A stretch of DNA of 64,000 nt. Origin: Micromussa lordhowensis (lineage: Eukaryota; Cnidaria; Anthozoa; Scleractinia; Lobophylliidae). Position 1 is the first letter of the stretch, and the number at the start of each line of letters is the position of its first letter. The stretch is taken from positions 20,964,153 to 21,028,152 of the forward strand of contig OZ026595.1 in NCBI GenBank assembly GCA_964020085.1, given 5' to 3'. The translations under genes were made by a program, and so were the position numbers. Below are positions 1 through 13,277 of this stretch, piece by piece. Below the pieces are notes generated by a model that was given only the letters and a program-made list of their open reading frames with translations, searched no databases and had not been told where the DNA came from.

Positions 1-462
1 TTATTGACATAAACACAAAAAGTAAAAAGATATTTTCTGCATTTATTTTTCCGATCTGTGTTGAGAGATTACAGTTTTCCAGTTCAGTACAGGACACACA
101 GCTGTATTCTGCTTTTAGTTAACAATTTATATTTTAATTTCCTTTTTAAAATGTTATGTGATTTCCTTCTTATTGATTTGTATTTTTTAATCATATAGTA
201 GATATTGTAAAGCGCTATGAAGAATTAGTCGATTTAGCGCTATATAAAATGTTTATTTTTATTATTAATATTATTATTATTATTATTTACGGCGTCCCGT
301 AAAATGAATAGCACGTGTACTATAGACAACTTAATTAGAGAGACTTTCAGAATTAAAGTAGCCAGTACATTATTATTGACATAAACACAAAAAGTAAAAA
401 TATATTTTCCGCATTTACTTTCCCGATCTGTGTTGAGAGATTACAGTTTTCCAGTGCAGTAA
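1..462. repeat. Direct repeat of about 90 bp (1-90 and 373-462)
   Basis: Both copies begin TTATTGACATAAACAC and run through GTTGAGAGATTACAG with few differences. They are spaced 372 bp. Between them is a microsatellite-tailed segment with AGCGCTAT motifs, typical of retroelement tails. No gene was seen from 1 to 2378. Confidence 0.6.
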
Positions 463-760
463 TGTTTCATACAGCTTTCATTTGCTTTATTAAGAACTGT
501 ACACAGATGCGTCAGAGGCTCTAGATATTCTTTCAAATCAGGTCTCAAAAGACTTCACTCTCGCTGTAGCTAGTCTACAAATGTATTCAATAATGTTTAG
601 ACTAAGATTTTTTATTTAGCTTTTTCTTTAGTAATTTTTAATAATTGAGTTTTTATTTATATCAATATACATGTTTATGGAAACGAGAATGATAATGATA
701 GTTGCTCAAATGTTCTTTTAGCCTTTTTTAACTTGTAAGCGATTTTAAGTTTTAATACAG

Positions 761-761
<1 letters not shown>

Positions 762-791
<30 letters not shown>

Positions 792-823
792 CATTATTAT
801 TATTATTATTATTATTATATTTA
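762..823. repeat. (ATT)n microsatellite
   Basis: Perfect to near-perfect trinucleotide run; the poly-Ile reading frame on the minus strand here is an artefact of it. Confidence 0.85.
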
Positions 824-2976
824 AACTATATTTTTGACACATTTCCAGGTTATGAGAAATGAACAAAATTATGATATTTATGCGTGTAAAAAAGATAGCA
901 ATTAGTAAAAAAGGTACTATATGAAATTAATTTTTTTCGAACCTCACAGAAAATCTCGAAGCACAAGACTTTTGAATGGCTTTTCAGTTCCCGCACCTGT
1001 TTGTCTTAAAGATCTACCTGTTGTGTCCTTTTACTATTCAGGGCATTGAGGAAAAAACGTTTATCAGTTTACACTACTACATGTATGTCTTTGCCTTCTT
1101 GAAAATCGAGTTTCCCTGCCACCAGCAACTTTGATGTTAGATATTTTTAAACAAACGTGGATGTTAATGGGAACAATCAGTGGCAACTGAATTCGGAGAA
1201 ACCCCCGCCGAGTAGGGAAGTGAACGACAAACAAACTCAAATCACAAATTTTCGCTTATAGTTTTTAACGTGGTGAAAATAATGATTTTTGAACTTGCGA
1301 TGACCTTACATTACGTTACGTAATGATACCAAAGTGTACGTTCTTAGATGACGTGTGCAACATAAGGTACCCATGTGGCCGCCATAGCGTAACACAGCAC
1401 CTGATCCCACCATCCGTTGGTCCCGTATGAAAATCCCGTATGAAAATCCCGTATCCAGTGTAACGAGGCTTAATCACTCAATCGATTGATTATCAAGTGA
1501 AGACGAAATCCGATAGAGAATCGAACAGTTTCAGTTTTTAGTGGACAGAAACCTTGTACCAGAATAATTTTAGGTATTTTACAGTCCTTTTTACATTTTC
1601 TTAAAGCAAAAGAACAAATTGTTGCCTGAAATAACATCAATAACAATTTCCCATAGGAAAAACAAAATAAATTTCAAAGTTCAGAGAAATTGTACAAAAA
1701 CAGGTGGAATTTCATCATCAGTTTCATTTCGCCAATACTTTTAAGTGTTTCATATGGACTTCAAACTTTGTTTTGATGTCGTTAGAAATGATTTTTGTTT
1801 TTGAAAAGATGTTTATGCAATCGCACAGAGGATTGCGAAACGTTGTAAATAATCTTGGTACAAAGGTCCAGTTGTCACTCAAACGTCTGGCGGATTCCTT
1901 CTTAATTCTTTTTTTAATCATTTTATTGGGCAAACATGGCCATATAATCCAAATTAAATCCAAATCCATTATTAATCCAAATGAACAAAACATAGTCTAA
2001 ACAGACGCGAATGGGAGATAATAAGCAAACAGAGGGCTAAGGCACAGCCAATAATACAGCAACTAGTTACACAGGAAAAACTGTGAATAAGAGAGACAGT
2101 ATTACAGTTCTGCAATGTATCAGTAAACTTAAGGACTTTATACGACAGACAGACTAAAAAACTTCAGTGACAACCAAGAGTAAACATCGGCGATATTCGT
2201 TTTGATAATCTACAACTCACATCTTAACTGCAATAGATTTCGACGGTCTATGTTTTTAGTCGGACAGTTTAAAACGTGTCAAGCCATTTTGATGTGTTGA
2301 AATCGCACACCCAGGTAAGGCTCAGGACGTAGATGGTACTGAATATTAATAATTTTAAATGTATTTGTTCTTTTGCAGCCTTGGACAATAATGCAATCGC
2401 TTGACAAGGAAAAGCCGCAAAGGGATGCCATAAGTGCGGCCATTACCGCAATATATGAAGATCCAAATGTATCAGAGGAAGTCCGAACTACATTCACAGA
2501 CGTCATGCAGGGAATAATAAATGTCGTGCTTTATCCTCTGACAAGCACACAGCTTGGAGTCTTTAGCAATTTCCTTGGCATGAAAAAGCTATACGTCTTG
2601 AGGGTAGTCGACTCTCGTGCACAAGACTTCAAGACACGGTTTCTGGATGTTTTCGTTCAAAAGCCTGAGCATTTTCAAGATATTGCGAACATCAATGAAA
2701 CAATAGAACTAAGACCTAAAGCAGCTAAAACTATGAATGAATAATTTAGCCGAACCAAGAGAGACTTTGAAGCTGAGATAGAAGCCTGCAGAGATTTTAT
2801 AAACTACCTGGCATGACTTAAAAACGCAGAAGATCCTCTTGCTGACCTACCATCCGGTGAACTCGACAAGGTGATACGCAAAAATCCGCGTTTTGTCCAG
2901 GGAATTGCACATACTTTCAATGTGCTAGGAGCAGCTGGTGCCACCTACAGCGTATTCAGGGAAATCCTCACTCCAA

Positions 2977-3040
2977 TAATAATAATTATTATTGTATGGC
3001 TAGCTCCGCGAGCGGGCAAGATGAATCAAATCCTGCGCTG

Positions 3041-3071
<31 letters not shown>

Positions 3072-3576
3072 CATCTTGCCCGGTCGGGACTACCCGTTTT
3101 TTCCCGCAAGAAAAATTTCCCCAAAAGCCATATAATAAATCCTTTATTGACCAAGCTTGTTCGGTCATGATGGCTTGATATTGGCCTCGTTCTTTTTTTG
3201 CGTGTTTATGGACCTCGACTCCTTCTCGGTCCATATCTCGCAAAAAAGAACTCGGCCAATATCCAGCAATCTTGAACTCACATTTGGTCAATAAAACCCA
3301 TACATAATAACTTTATTTAAGTGTCGCATGTATTTAGCACTATTGTGCTAATTGGGGACACTAAATAAATAAACAAAAAATTCAAATAGATCTTAAACTG
3401 ATAAGAATCCCAACTGGTGGAAGGCCGACCAGTTGGTTATTTACACAACGCGGTCGAGGAGTTGAACTCAGGACTACCGAGAACAAATCCAGATAGTGGT
3501 AGGCTGAAGGATTTGAACCAGGGACCTCCAGATTTCAAATCCAGCACCCTAAAGCACTCGGCCACGCCACCTCCAA
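2977..3576. mobile_element. 600 bp SINE-like insertion with 6 bp target-site duplication
   Basis: CTCCAA occurs on both sides (2971-2976 and 3571-3576), and removing the insert restores the frame of the exon. The left part has AT-rich ends and G/C-rich hairpins (GCGGGCAAGATG motifs). The right part carries a tRNA-like head on the minus strand. A shared tail motif (TATTTAGCAC, then TGTGCTA, then GACAC, then AAATAAA) recurs at 54970-55010. It is probably composite, an older element inside or beside a SINE. Confidence 0.6.
3505..3571 (-). repeat. tRNA-Ser-like SINE head
   Basis: On the minus strand an A-box-like TGGCCGAGTGC, an anticodon region TTTGAAA (TGA anticodon, Ser type) and a B-box-like GGTTCAAATCC are in order. 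There is no long variable arm, so it is a tRNA-derived SINE promoter rather than a working tRNA gene. Confidence 0.5.
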
Positions 3577-4646
3577 ACAGTGGCTTCCGTCAGGGTAATC
3601 CGAAAGATGTTCTATCTGTTGCAGCAACAGCTATCGGTGGTTTGGGGTCCATCAAAGGTACCATCGACGTCGCCAAACGGTTGAAAGAAAAATATTTCGA
3701 CCATGCCAACCAACAAGAACTGGCACGATGAGATAAAAAGGCGTAATTTACCTTGGTATAATTTTCTATTAAATCCACTACTGATCAAGAGTGCTCATTA
3801 ACTTAGCTCAGTAATTTTCATGTTTTCTTTTTGTTTTTTCATTGTTGTTTCAGGAAATCGTCGTTACAAACTACAAGGAAATTAAGAGGAAGACAACCAC
3901 ATCCAAGAAGGCCTTCACGTGAAAACGCAACAGTATATAAAGCACTTGTCAGCTTGTGTACCGTGTGGCACAAAATTTCTGCGGGTTCAAATTTTTACGA
4001 TTTTTGAGGTTTTTTCTACGATTCGCAAAAAAAAATTCCCGCAAAAATGTTACTTCACAGGAGAAATTTTACATCAAAACATTACAAACCATTTATTTAA
4101 AACGTCTCTTTCGTTCAGAAACAAAACAATGAATGAGAAACAAAACGATCAGAAATAGATGAAGGTTAACAGAAAAGGATAGTCTAAAGGTACTATATTG
4201 AGAAAAGCATCTACAGTTCCACCACACAAGAGCACGATAGAGTGACACTGATTACTAGATTACTGTGTTGTACTACTCTACATGTTGTTTCACAAATCAC
4301 TTGCATGCAGTTTAATTTAAAAATGGGAGAATGTTGTAATTACAATTAAACGCGACTTCGCGAGTTAAGATCGCAAAAATTAGTAGCCAGCAGAAAAACA
4401 ACATCGCAAAAGTACAAAATATCACCGATTCGCAAAATTATACTCCCGCAAATATTTAGTGCTACACGGTACTTAACAAAACCATCTATTAATTAAATTT
4501 GACATGGAAATATCTTGAATCACAAATTTTAGCATTTTTCGTAACAAACTCAAAAAGCATTGTGAGATTTTGTAAATTCTTATGCATTGTAAATCATTTT
4601 TAAACTTTATACTGTAGAGATTTAAACTCTATATTGTGGCAGATCT

Positions 4647-5962
4647 TTTATAGCGGAGCTCCGGCGGCCCGAAGGGCCGCCAAGCGGAGCCCCATAACCA
4701 TATAGGAAAAAGAAACCCATGTATGGATTTTCTCATGGTTAATCATGGACAGCGGTATTGCTCGTGGGCGCGTACGCACGACGGCGACGACGACGGTGGA
4801 GTCGCGCAAGATGGCGGCCATAAGGGGATCATAAGGGGACGTCTAAACCAAAAGGAGGCTTAATTTTTCGCGGGCTTTCTGGAGCTCAAGGCGGCTACAC
4901 AATATGCTAGGTCAGCTAAAGGAGTAACGTTTGTCGTGTTTACGTGGAAACAGTGGAACAGTGGAAGCAGTTTTTTTGTGTGTATCAGGTTTTGTGATTA
5001 TTAACTCATTTCCGACATCGCGGTGGAATTTTTCGCGGGAAAAATATACAGCAAATATCGAAAAAAACAAAATCATCTCAAAACATAACAAATTTACATT
5101 CGTTTGACCTTTTCAGGGCTATTTTTGCCGTCAAAATAAACATATGACCCGATTACGAAAAAACCCGGAAATTTCGCTATGCAAAGAATTTTGTCCAAAA
5201 ATACGACTTCAAAGCGATATAACTCGTTCGCGTTAACAGCTAGCACACATCGATAAAGACAAAATTTGTTCCTTAACAATTCAGCTACATCATGTTAAAA
5301 TTTCCGCGAAATCGAACGAAACCAAACTTTTAAATTAGATTTATCTTTTGGCACATCGCCCACCGCTTGCGTAGCCAAAGGAAGAGATAGTTGCCCGTAG
5401 CAACGGCAAAACATGACTGTAAGAGCAAGCAGCGTTTTGGTAAAAAAAACGCTGAATTATTGTCCGAGAGCTGAAAGTTGGATGGGCAAGTCTTTTTCGA
5501 ACTAATCTCAAGTGATTTAGACGAAAAAATGACCTCCGCGGGCTACAAACGATCAAAAAAACACTTTGTAATTCAAGCCGTAATTTATTCAAAAACATGG
5601 CGTGTTGGATTTGCACACGCAAAACTAAAATACAGCTGAATACAGCTTACCCTTGCCTGAAAAGCCAGCAACTGGTCCCAAATTACTTTCTTTATCCTTA
5701 GGAATGTCCTGACTTCCATCTCCGAAAGATTTAGACCGAATTTTTGGGCAAAAAAACATTTCGCCGACGACAACCGACATCGCCGTGGTTTGCATACTAA
5801 TGAGCGCACTTGACAAAACTCTCCCGAGGGGGGGATATGTATCAGGTTTTGTGATTATTAAACACAACACAGAAAACCTTGCAGCAAAGTTACAAAACTG
5901 AACTCAAAATTCAACCTTATCCTGGATAAGCCTAATCGGGCTACAGGAGCTCCGCTTTTAGG
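4647..5962. mobile_element. 1.3 kb element with GGAGCTCCGC inverted ends
   Basis: The left end has TATAGCGGAGCTCC and the right end GGAGCTCCGCTTTTA, inverted. Inside are internal direct repeats (GTATCAGGTTTTGTG at about 4984 and 5838) and a GC-rich left end. It interrupts the duplicated 3' flank (4480-6400 against 56940-57720). Short frames inside encode nothing recognisable, so it is non-autonomous. Confidence 0.5.
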
Positions 5963-6059
5963 TTGACCTAAATCTATATATTATTTTATGTAGGGAGCGT
6001 CCTCGATAGGGATAACCTCCAACGTTTCCTTTTGTGTATATTTTACATGATAAATAAAC

Positions 6060-6390
6060 TTCTACTTATCCTGGAATTTTGAAGATTTGATGAACAAGAA
6101 AACCAGTTTATCGCTGGTTCCAGCTATACTATTATAAATGACAAGTGAGAGTGATTTTTATATAATTAAACTGTTGTTACAGTTATAGGCCCGAATTTCA
6201 ATCAGAGAAGAAACGGAGGTTAAAACCTCGATTTAGAAACCAGTGGGCAGCCAGGAAATTATCGTACACTCTACCACCAGATACTCAGTGAACAGGTATG
6301 ATATTCAGTTAACAGGTGAGACCAAGGAGACTGACAAGCAAGTAAAGGCGTTCCTACATCGAGACTCATTAAATAAGTGCATGGACATGA
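6060..6390. repeat. Duplicated 3' flank, left copy
   Basis: Matches 57275-57720 in order: CTTATCCTGGAA, GAAGATTTGAT, ACTATTATAAA, then GAACAGG and CATCGAGACTCATTAAAT-type motifs. Together with 4480-4540 (GACATGGAAATATCTT) this extends the duplication well beyond the coding tail. Confidence 0.6.
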
Positions 6391-6638
6391 CATGGACATG
6401 AAAGAGATGACAATAATAAAACTACAGCAAAAAATAAGTATAATGCTACTCTTGTTAAAATGTAGGCATAACATAAGCTCAGCTAATCAGATCTAACCAA
6501 ATCTAGAAATCAGGAATAGTATATATTTAAAAGTATATTACACCCATTGTTACTGTGCATCCTTATTGCGTAAGTAATTCATTTCGAAACGTCACGCAAC
6601 GTGATACATGAAGGGAGCGTGCTAAAGAAGAAATATGT

Positions 6639-6752
6639 AACAATTATCCTACGAAATCGCGCGGAATATCGTCTGATACGTAGCCGACGAGGCCGTAGGC
6701 CGAGTCGGCTAAAATCAGACGATATTCCGCGAGATTGAGCAGGATAATTGTT
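6639..6752. mobile_element. Palindromic MITE (AACAATTATCC ends)
   Basis: Ends AACAATTATCCT and AGGATAATTGTT are inverted, and the inner arms (GGAATATCGTCTGAT against ATCAGACGATATTCC) also pair. A second inverted pair, TATTATTCAACAAATTG at 6755 and 6920, makes a nested neighbour to 6937. Confidence 0.7.
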
Positions 6753-6939
6753 CTATTATTCAACAAATTGATAACAAAACAGCCTAACATTTTTAAATCT
6801 CTCTGACGACATTTTCTCACTTCACGTTTTCTTCCCACGTACGAAGCTACGTATGCCGCCGGATATCTGTTACCTACGGATGACAGATATCGAGAGCAAA
6901 TGACCATATTTGGATAGTAGACAATTTGTTGAATAATAA

Positions 6940-9900
6940 AAGCAAGTATCGGGCTTGGTATCGGCTAATCTCTTAAATGGTCGGTGAAACCCCTCTTTAC
7001 TCTTCGTATATAACTTCCTTTACTGGTGTGTCCATTTTAACAACAAACAGACAAAATATGTGCGTGACAAAATACAAATATTTCTTCTTTTCTGCTCTCC
7101 TGTAACATGTTTTTCGGTTTCTTCGAATGTGGACGGGTAGGGCTGAAATGTATTGTTCAAGGCGTGTTCCACCTTGAGGAGTGACATGAGCTGTAGATGA
7201 TTACTTTATTCTTAGTTGTGTTGAATTAGTTCGTTTACCTGAACTAAATTTCATTAATGTAGCTTCTTTTATTGCTGATAGTCGTAACCTAAGATCGCCT
7301 CAAAATATCGAAAGCTTCTAAATACGCTTCATGGTCTACAATGCGCCTTATTTGGAAAACGAGCACCGTGAACCCCCATTTTCTATTTTCTTTTACTATT
7401 GGCCGAAGTTGATCTTTGTCTTACTGTATAGAAAGATTTCTAAATTTCTATTTATGGCGGGCTTAATTAAAGCGAGAGAAAAGTGAGTGCAAAATGACAG
7501 TCCTGGAAAAGTAAAAGATTTTAAAACATGATTTCCAACACTTCTAATCGTTATACATCTGAAACATTTTTGTCGTGATTTAGTACGAAATTATTTCCTT
7601 TGTGACCCAGGAAATTCACCCTTACATACATAGCACTTAATTAGTACATGAATTGTCGCCAATTTTTTTTATTTGGTGAAATACACACATGAACAAATAA
7701 CTTTGAGAGAAGTATTTGACCTCATTTGATTGGCTCAGGTTAATCTGCACATCTTTTGTTCTCAGCACTGGGGGAATTACTGGTGTTCTTTACTTATTGT
7801 GTTGTTTGGCCAATTATAAAGAACCTTGTAAACGGGGCAGGTCACCACCATAAGATCCGTAAGCAAAAGCACAGTGAGCCAAAGCTTGTACGCGAGCTTC
7901 ATTATCAAATTACAAATCAGTGATAACGAAAGGGTTCGGAGAAGAGCTCTAAAGTCGGCCCTACAACATCTCCTAGTCAATAGTCATCAGTCATGATCTT
8001 TGCTGTAGGAATCGTATGGAAAATACTCCGCTCACTTGCATGATGAATATTTTCTTTGAAATCAAGTTTATTTGAACCGGACTATTTACTCGGGGCCCGC
8101 CCGCCCCGTTTATCTTCCCCCCCCCCCCCTCTCCGCACATTCCTTTCAAAAAGACAATTATTTAGAGGTAATTCGGCGTACCTTCCTAGTCTCTTCCTGC
8201 TAAACATTTAAAATTTCACGTTATACAGTTTCACGTGTCTCCGATTTCTCTTGAACGTCTACATGCTATTTTTGTTCAATTCTACACAAATAGACGAAAA
8301 GTAACATAATTAACTGCATTTCATTAAGAAGAACATACCGATGAAGTAGACGTTACTGCTGGTGTACATGCCAAATAGAAGTTATAGCATTGCTTGGTCG
8401 GTTGTATTATTGTTTGCATGTGGGTCAGACCCAAGTCTCGAAATTTACCCCCACAGCTTACTGAGAAACGCTTTTGTTTAATAGTTATATTTCTTTATAC
8501 TTGCAGAAAAGTGTAACTGAATTTCTCTAAATTTGGTTATTGAACCAGGAAGGATGATTTACATTCAGGAACCTGAGAATAACTCTAATTTAGCTCTGAA
8601 ATGATTATTTGAACATTTTCTCGGTTTTGCTGTTCTTGAATGACTTGCACCCCCGCTAAAGGAGTGACTCTACCCGCTGTACGTGATGTTTAAATATTTC
8701 TAGATTACAATATCAATTACCACATCAACAGGTCCGCGCTTTAGGAGAGTTATTAGGGAGCTTAAGCACACCCTGACGACGACGCCAGCGAGAACGTCAT
8801 CAAACAAAACGTTTAATGAGCAAAAACAACAGTCTTACACGTGCGTTATAAATCTTTGTACATTTCTTTACTGTCCTCAGCAACTGAACAAGAATGTGAA
8901 ATGACCAAGTTCTGCGCAGTCTGAGAAACGCAAACGACGACGGCTAATTTGAATAAAGAAGAAGCAGCGGGATATTCACGCTTTATTTCCGATTCTTTTT
9001 AAGTGATGAGAATTGAACGAATCTATGTTATGATATGTGTCAACAAGTAAGCAAATGTTCCAAAAAGTACTGTCTGTATGAAATTAATTTCGTTCTTTCA
9101 CGAAACTTCACCGAAATCACGAAACAAAGGACGCCAAGCGATTCAAAGCGATGCAGGAACAGTGGGGTTTTAGTTCATGCACCTGTAGGTCTACCTGCGA
9201 TGCATTGTTACTATCCTGACCAATTAGGAACAGACTTTCATTAATTAGCAGTATTGTGTCTTTACCTGTCTTGATAACGTGTTTTGTCTCCCAGATTGTT
9301 CGATGTATGGTCAGCAGCTGAAAGACAAGGGAAAATTATGAAAGTCTGTCAAGTGCTGGCAGCAATGGCAATGTCATATGTTTATAAAATACGGATTAAA
9401 ATTATTCAACCGATGTGAAACAATAATTATCATTTTGTTTATCCCCATTTGAACGGCCTTTCACGATTTGGGAATAGAATGATTGTAGACTATATTAGTT
9501 AGTATTTCGCTGTTACCGTATTTGCATATGACACCGGTTTCGATGATAGACAACAGTAGAAATTTGGCGATATTCTTAAGTTACTTTTTGCATGGTACAA
9601 AAATTCGTTCTAATCACAGGAACCCCTCTAGACAAAAATGTCCAAATAGAAAGTAATAAAAAAAATAAACAGAAACAATTTTTTTCAAGATTGGCCATCT
9701 CTGACATAGCCTTTTTATGATCTTGATTTGCCATCTTATTTTCCCCTTGTGGCATTTAATGTGGACGTTCACAAGAAACAATATTGACCGTTAAACCTCG
9801 TGAGAATCGCGATAAAAATATCCTGTGACGTTTAAGGTGACGACTGTTTATAACGCAAGGACTTAATATTTACTGCCAAACATAAATCGATAAACAAAAT

Positions 9901-10830
9901 TAAGATATTGGGAGAGTTGCTTGGAAAATTCCTTCATTCCTCAGCAATGATGTTAAGTATTTTTAAATACCAACCGAATGAAGTAAACTTAAATTACCAT
10001 GGAGGCAAAACTGGCACCTGATATCTTAGTATCAAGCACCTGTTGTTTTGCTTTAATGTTACAAATTTCTTTATTCCTAAACACGTTCACGGTTTATATA
10101 ACTATAACAGTAAATTAGACGTTTTAAACAATGATTTAGTTACTATGGGTCATAATCAAATAAATTAAGTCTTCTTGAGTTATTGATGTTGATATATTAA
10201 GATACCTCGGCAAGGAATATAGATCCACTCTGATATAACTGGTGATATGTTATTATTGTTTAGTTCTCAGAACGTAGGAATAGCAATTTATATATCTATA
10301 TGATGTAAGTGCATGCTAACTTCAAAAGCTGGAGCTGTAGAGATTTATCTTGGATCCCGGTCAAATAATTACTCGTGTCAGAAAGGCAATATAAAATTCT
10401 GGGCCTTCGACTTCAGAAATAACGCGTGTGGTAAATACCTTAATTCGGAAAAAACGGTGCAAGAGAATTAGCACGAGATCCAGAGTTTCAAATAAAAAAA
10501 ATATCAAAGATGCGTCAACAAAGGCAAACTACGTTGTAACATCTCATATTTTGTATAAATAGACGCATAACGTTACTGTCTTTGTCATTAAGCCTAACTT
10601 TTTACGAGGTTTTGGAAGTCAACGGGCCATTTGATGGTGGAACAAACGTTAGGAAACGGGGAATACACAGAGCTATCCAAATTCAAAAGTCCACTAGCAA
10701 TATTTTTGTTCACGTTGCTACTCAGTCCGCACTTGGTACGGTGCGCCATCGTGCGCGAATTGCGCGAGCAGTAAGTTTGCGCCTAAACAATTAGCGCGAA
10801 TGTTCTCAAAGCAATACCGGAATATATTGA
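6940..10830. other. No gene recognised, 6.9-10.8 kb
   Basis: Only short frames with no recognisable protein content. It holds a poly-C run near 8120 and AT-rich sequence, and lies between the dead paralogue's flank and the putative promoter of the giant gene, so regulatory content is possible but unseen. Confidence 0.5.
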
Positions 10831-10833
10831 GAG

Positions 10834-10840
10834 TATAAAA
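10834..10840 (+). promoter_or_regulatory. Candidate TATA box of the giant gene
   Basis: A canonical TATAAAA lies about 130 bp upstream of a strong splice donor (CAG/GTGAGT at 10970). With the usual spacing, transcription would start near 10865. It is placed by sequence match only. Confidence 0.35.
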
Positions 10841-10864
10841 TGGATCAAAATTGTATATAGTTAC

Positions 10865-10969
10865 AAGGTATTCGGCGTGAAGGCTATCGGAGTTATTGAA
10901 GCAACGTCCTTACTTCGCTCAGTTAATAAACGATTTCTCACATGGTCCCACGTCGGGAGAGCTGAACAG
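10865..10969 (+). other. Candidate non-coding first exon (5' UTR)
   Basis: The stretch after the TATA box ends at a consensus donor, ACAG/GTGAGT. The first clear acceptor before the start codon is TTGCAG at 13180-13185, 22 bases upstream of the ATG at 13208. Splicing 10969 to 13186 would give a short leader without an ATG next to the start. The left edge is a guess from TATA spacing. Confidence 0.35.
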
Positions 10970-13207
10970 GTGAGTGATCGTGGCCTAAATTTTTTCTTCT
11001 GGTTTGAACTGAATAGAAATGTAGGCTGCTTGTGCCAGAGAGTTAGGAAGTAAAATTTTCTTTTGTTTGCTCATCCAGAACACATCATTTCGCGCGTGAG
11101 GAGGCTAATAATTTATAGCAAAAGCGTCTGAAGTCTGCAGCGAACAATGGAATTGTTAACCGTATTGCGGTGACTTGCACCCCATGGCGAGCAGTGTCTC
11201 GTAAACGATAATAAATAAATATCATATCACATTTTTAGATATATATAAAATGAAGACATAACATTCAATTTATGAAAGGAATTTTTGCTTAGTTTTAAGA
11301 CTGTTCAAATGTTTTCGTAAGCTACGGTGAGAAAGGGGTTACCGCCCAAAAGCGATATATAATGCCAGGCACCAGTCTTGATGTCTTAAGATCCAGGCAA
11401 GACCCGAATTTGTCTCGTTATTTCGACCACCCGTAATTGCACTTAGAGATTTGACTGGTATAACGTGGCAAAGCTGGATTTTGGTTATTATCCTTTTGAC
11501 TCGATCACTTCCATTTAGTAGTCGACTGTTGCTCGGAGGGGGTTAAAGGTTTCTTAGTATAAGTGTTCGAACTCTTAAAGGTAAGAATATGCGAAGCCAA
11601 TGACATAATATATGTTCTCTCATATCAGCTACATAGGTATGTACCTTTTCTAAAAATGCACATAACGAAGTTGAATTTTGATCTGCAATGAGAAATACTT
11701 GAATATCAAATTCATGTTCTGTAATGATTACCCGCCTAAATTTACATGATAGTAGAAATCTAAATCGTCAGTGGTTCAGTTATTACGATCAAATACCGCT
11801 TCCAAGGTGTGAGTTGGGATAATTTTTTCAAAAGCCAGTTCGATTCACTTCGTAAAGTACATATCTAGCGCCTGACGATTGTTTTTGGTAAGGATTTTAA
11901 CAATCGGCACACACGTTCCAAATAGCCTGAGATTCGGATAAGTACGTACCAGCTACTAATATTTTTACTTTACATAGAAACGATTTCATTGAGATTTTGA
12001 AAGACTTACAGTGACTGATACAACAGACTTTTAAAATTGACGACCTAAAGATATACTTTCTACATGGGAAGTATGAACCTTCACCAAGAATTTATAGTCA
12101 GAACCAGTTTACCGTCAAATCTATCAGCTGTGATGAGCACTAAATATTTCTCCCACAGCTTAGTGGAGGGAACTAGCCATAAGCAAGGTGTGATCGCCTA
12201 ATCCGACGAAGCTGCGCGCCGCGTGTGCATGCCTTGAATGGGCTTGGTTGGATCTCCGTTGTTTCGCCCTCGACATTTGTTGCCCACTGCAAACATCTGG
12301 CCAATTTAATTACTACATACAAACGGTTTTACCTTGTGCTATAGAAAAATTCGTTACACTTTGTAAAAGTATCATTCACTCGGTCAACTTAAGTATCAAC
12401 CCAATCGCGTAAAAAGCCCTTCTACGTAATTAATCCGAGTTTGAGATTTCTTTTCTTTCCCTTTATAGTCATAGAAAGTGCTTTATAACAAATCTGAAAA
12501 TGCATAGAAAATAAAATACCTTAAAAAGTAAAGTTTGACACCAGCTCGCTAAGGAGGCTTCCCTGCCTTGGGTCATTGATTTTTCTGAATGAGCACCAGT
12601 TACTTCTGTTGACAATTTGTACTCCTATGTCATACATATGAGCGAATTCTTATTTTGATTTACGGATTAACATGAGGTATGCAATAACGCTTGGGGTCGA
12701 GGTACAAGACACAATTGTAAACTGCCTTTGTTTCAGTTGGTACAACGTATATTTTTTTTTTAACATTTCAAGACTTTCGATTATATGTATCAAACAATCG
12801 ATAGCGACCTACGCTTTAAGCAAAAACATCTTCTCAAAAAAGATAAACTTTTAACAAACGGTACCAATTGCCTGGTTTGTTTTAGAGTCGTATCAATCTT
12901 CTTACCCTTTTTCATATAAAACACATTTTTCTAAAAGAGGATACAAAAAGATTCAAACAAGACGTACGTATGTCCAGTCCTGAGAGCAAACTGAACAAAA
13001 TTCATATCATAAAGGAATCGGTTAACTTCGTGATACAAGCTATTACATTCCATCGTTTATTTTGCAAGGGATTGTTTAGGTATGCAAAACACAATAAAAT
13101 CTATAGCGTTATTGCCCACCGAAATACCCACCGATTTACCTACCTACCAACTTACAACTTCTCATTTACACAATTGATATTGCAGAACAAAGAGTTGGCA
13201 TACAAAG

Positions 13208-13277
13208 ATGAATTTGGCATCACTTGGATGTCTGGCACTCCTCCTATTCATAGGGCTATTGTGTCCCTCGAACGCAG
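13208..13277 (+). CDS. Exon 1: start codon and signal peptide
   Basis: It encodes a Met, a Leu-rich hydrophobic core (GCLALLLFIGLL) and a small-residue end (PSNA), which is a textbook signal peptide of about 23 residues. The exon ends in phase 1 at GCAG/GTACTT. The next exon starts with acidic residues, as expected for a mature N-terminus. The ATG is preceded by a good acceptor at 13185. Confidence 0.8.

Larger units (their letters stand above)
2379..3885 (+). pseudogene. Broken second copy of the giant gene's C-terminal exons
   Basis: It begins after TTTGCAG with the same PWTIMQSLD start as exon 51754 and stays similar in protein through GVFSNFLGMKKL. It meets a stop at 2742-2744 and a second one further on, and is split at 2976 by a 600 bp insertion. 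It resumes at 3577 with SGFRQGNPKDVLSV and ends at a stop at 3729-3731. The middle and the three following exons are deleted. The last exon is still recognisable at 3854 but differs in its final codons. Homology also covers the intron just upstream (about 2262-2330 against 51367-51425). It is the dead tail of a tandem paralogue; the rest of that paralogue would lie to the left of the window or is lost. Confidence 0.8.

Noticed and set aside
675..866. 63-codon minus-strand frame with a poly-Ile core
   Set aside because: Produced by an ATT microsatellite.
10582..10794. 70-codon frame upstream of the TATA box
   Set aside because: No recognisable protein, and no splice or start context supporting it.
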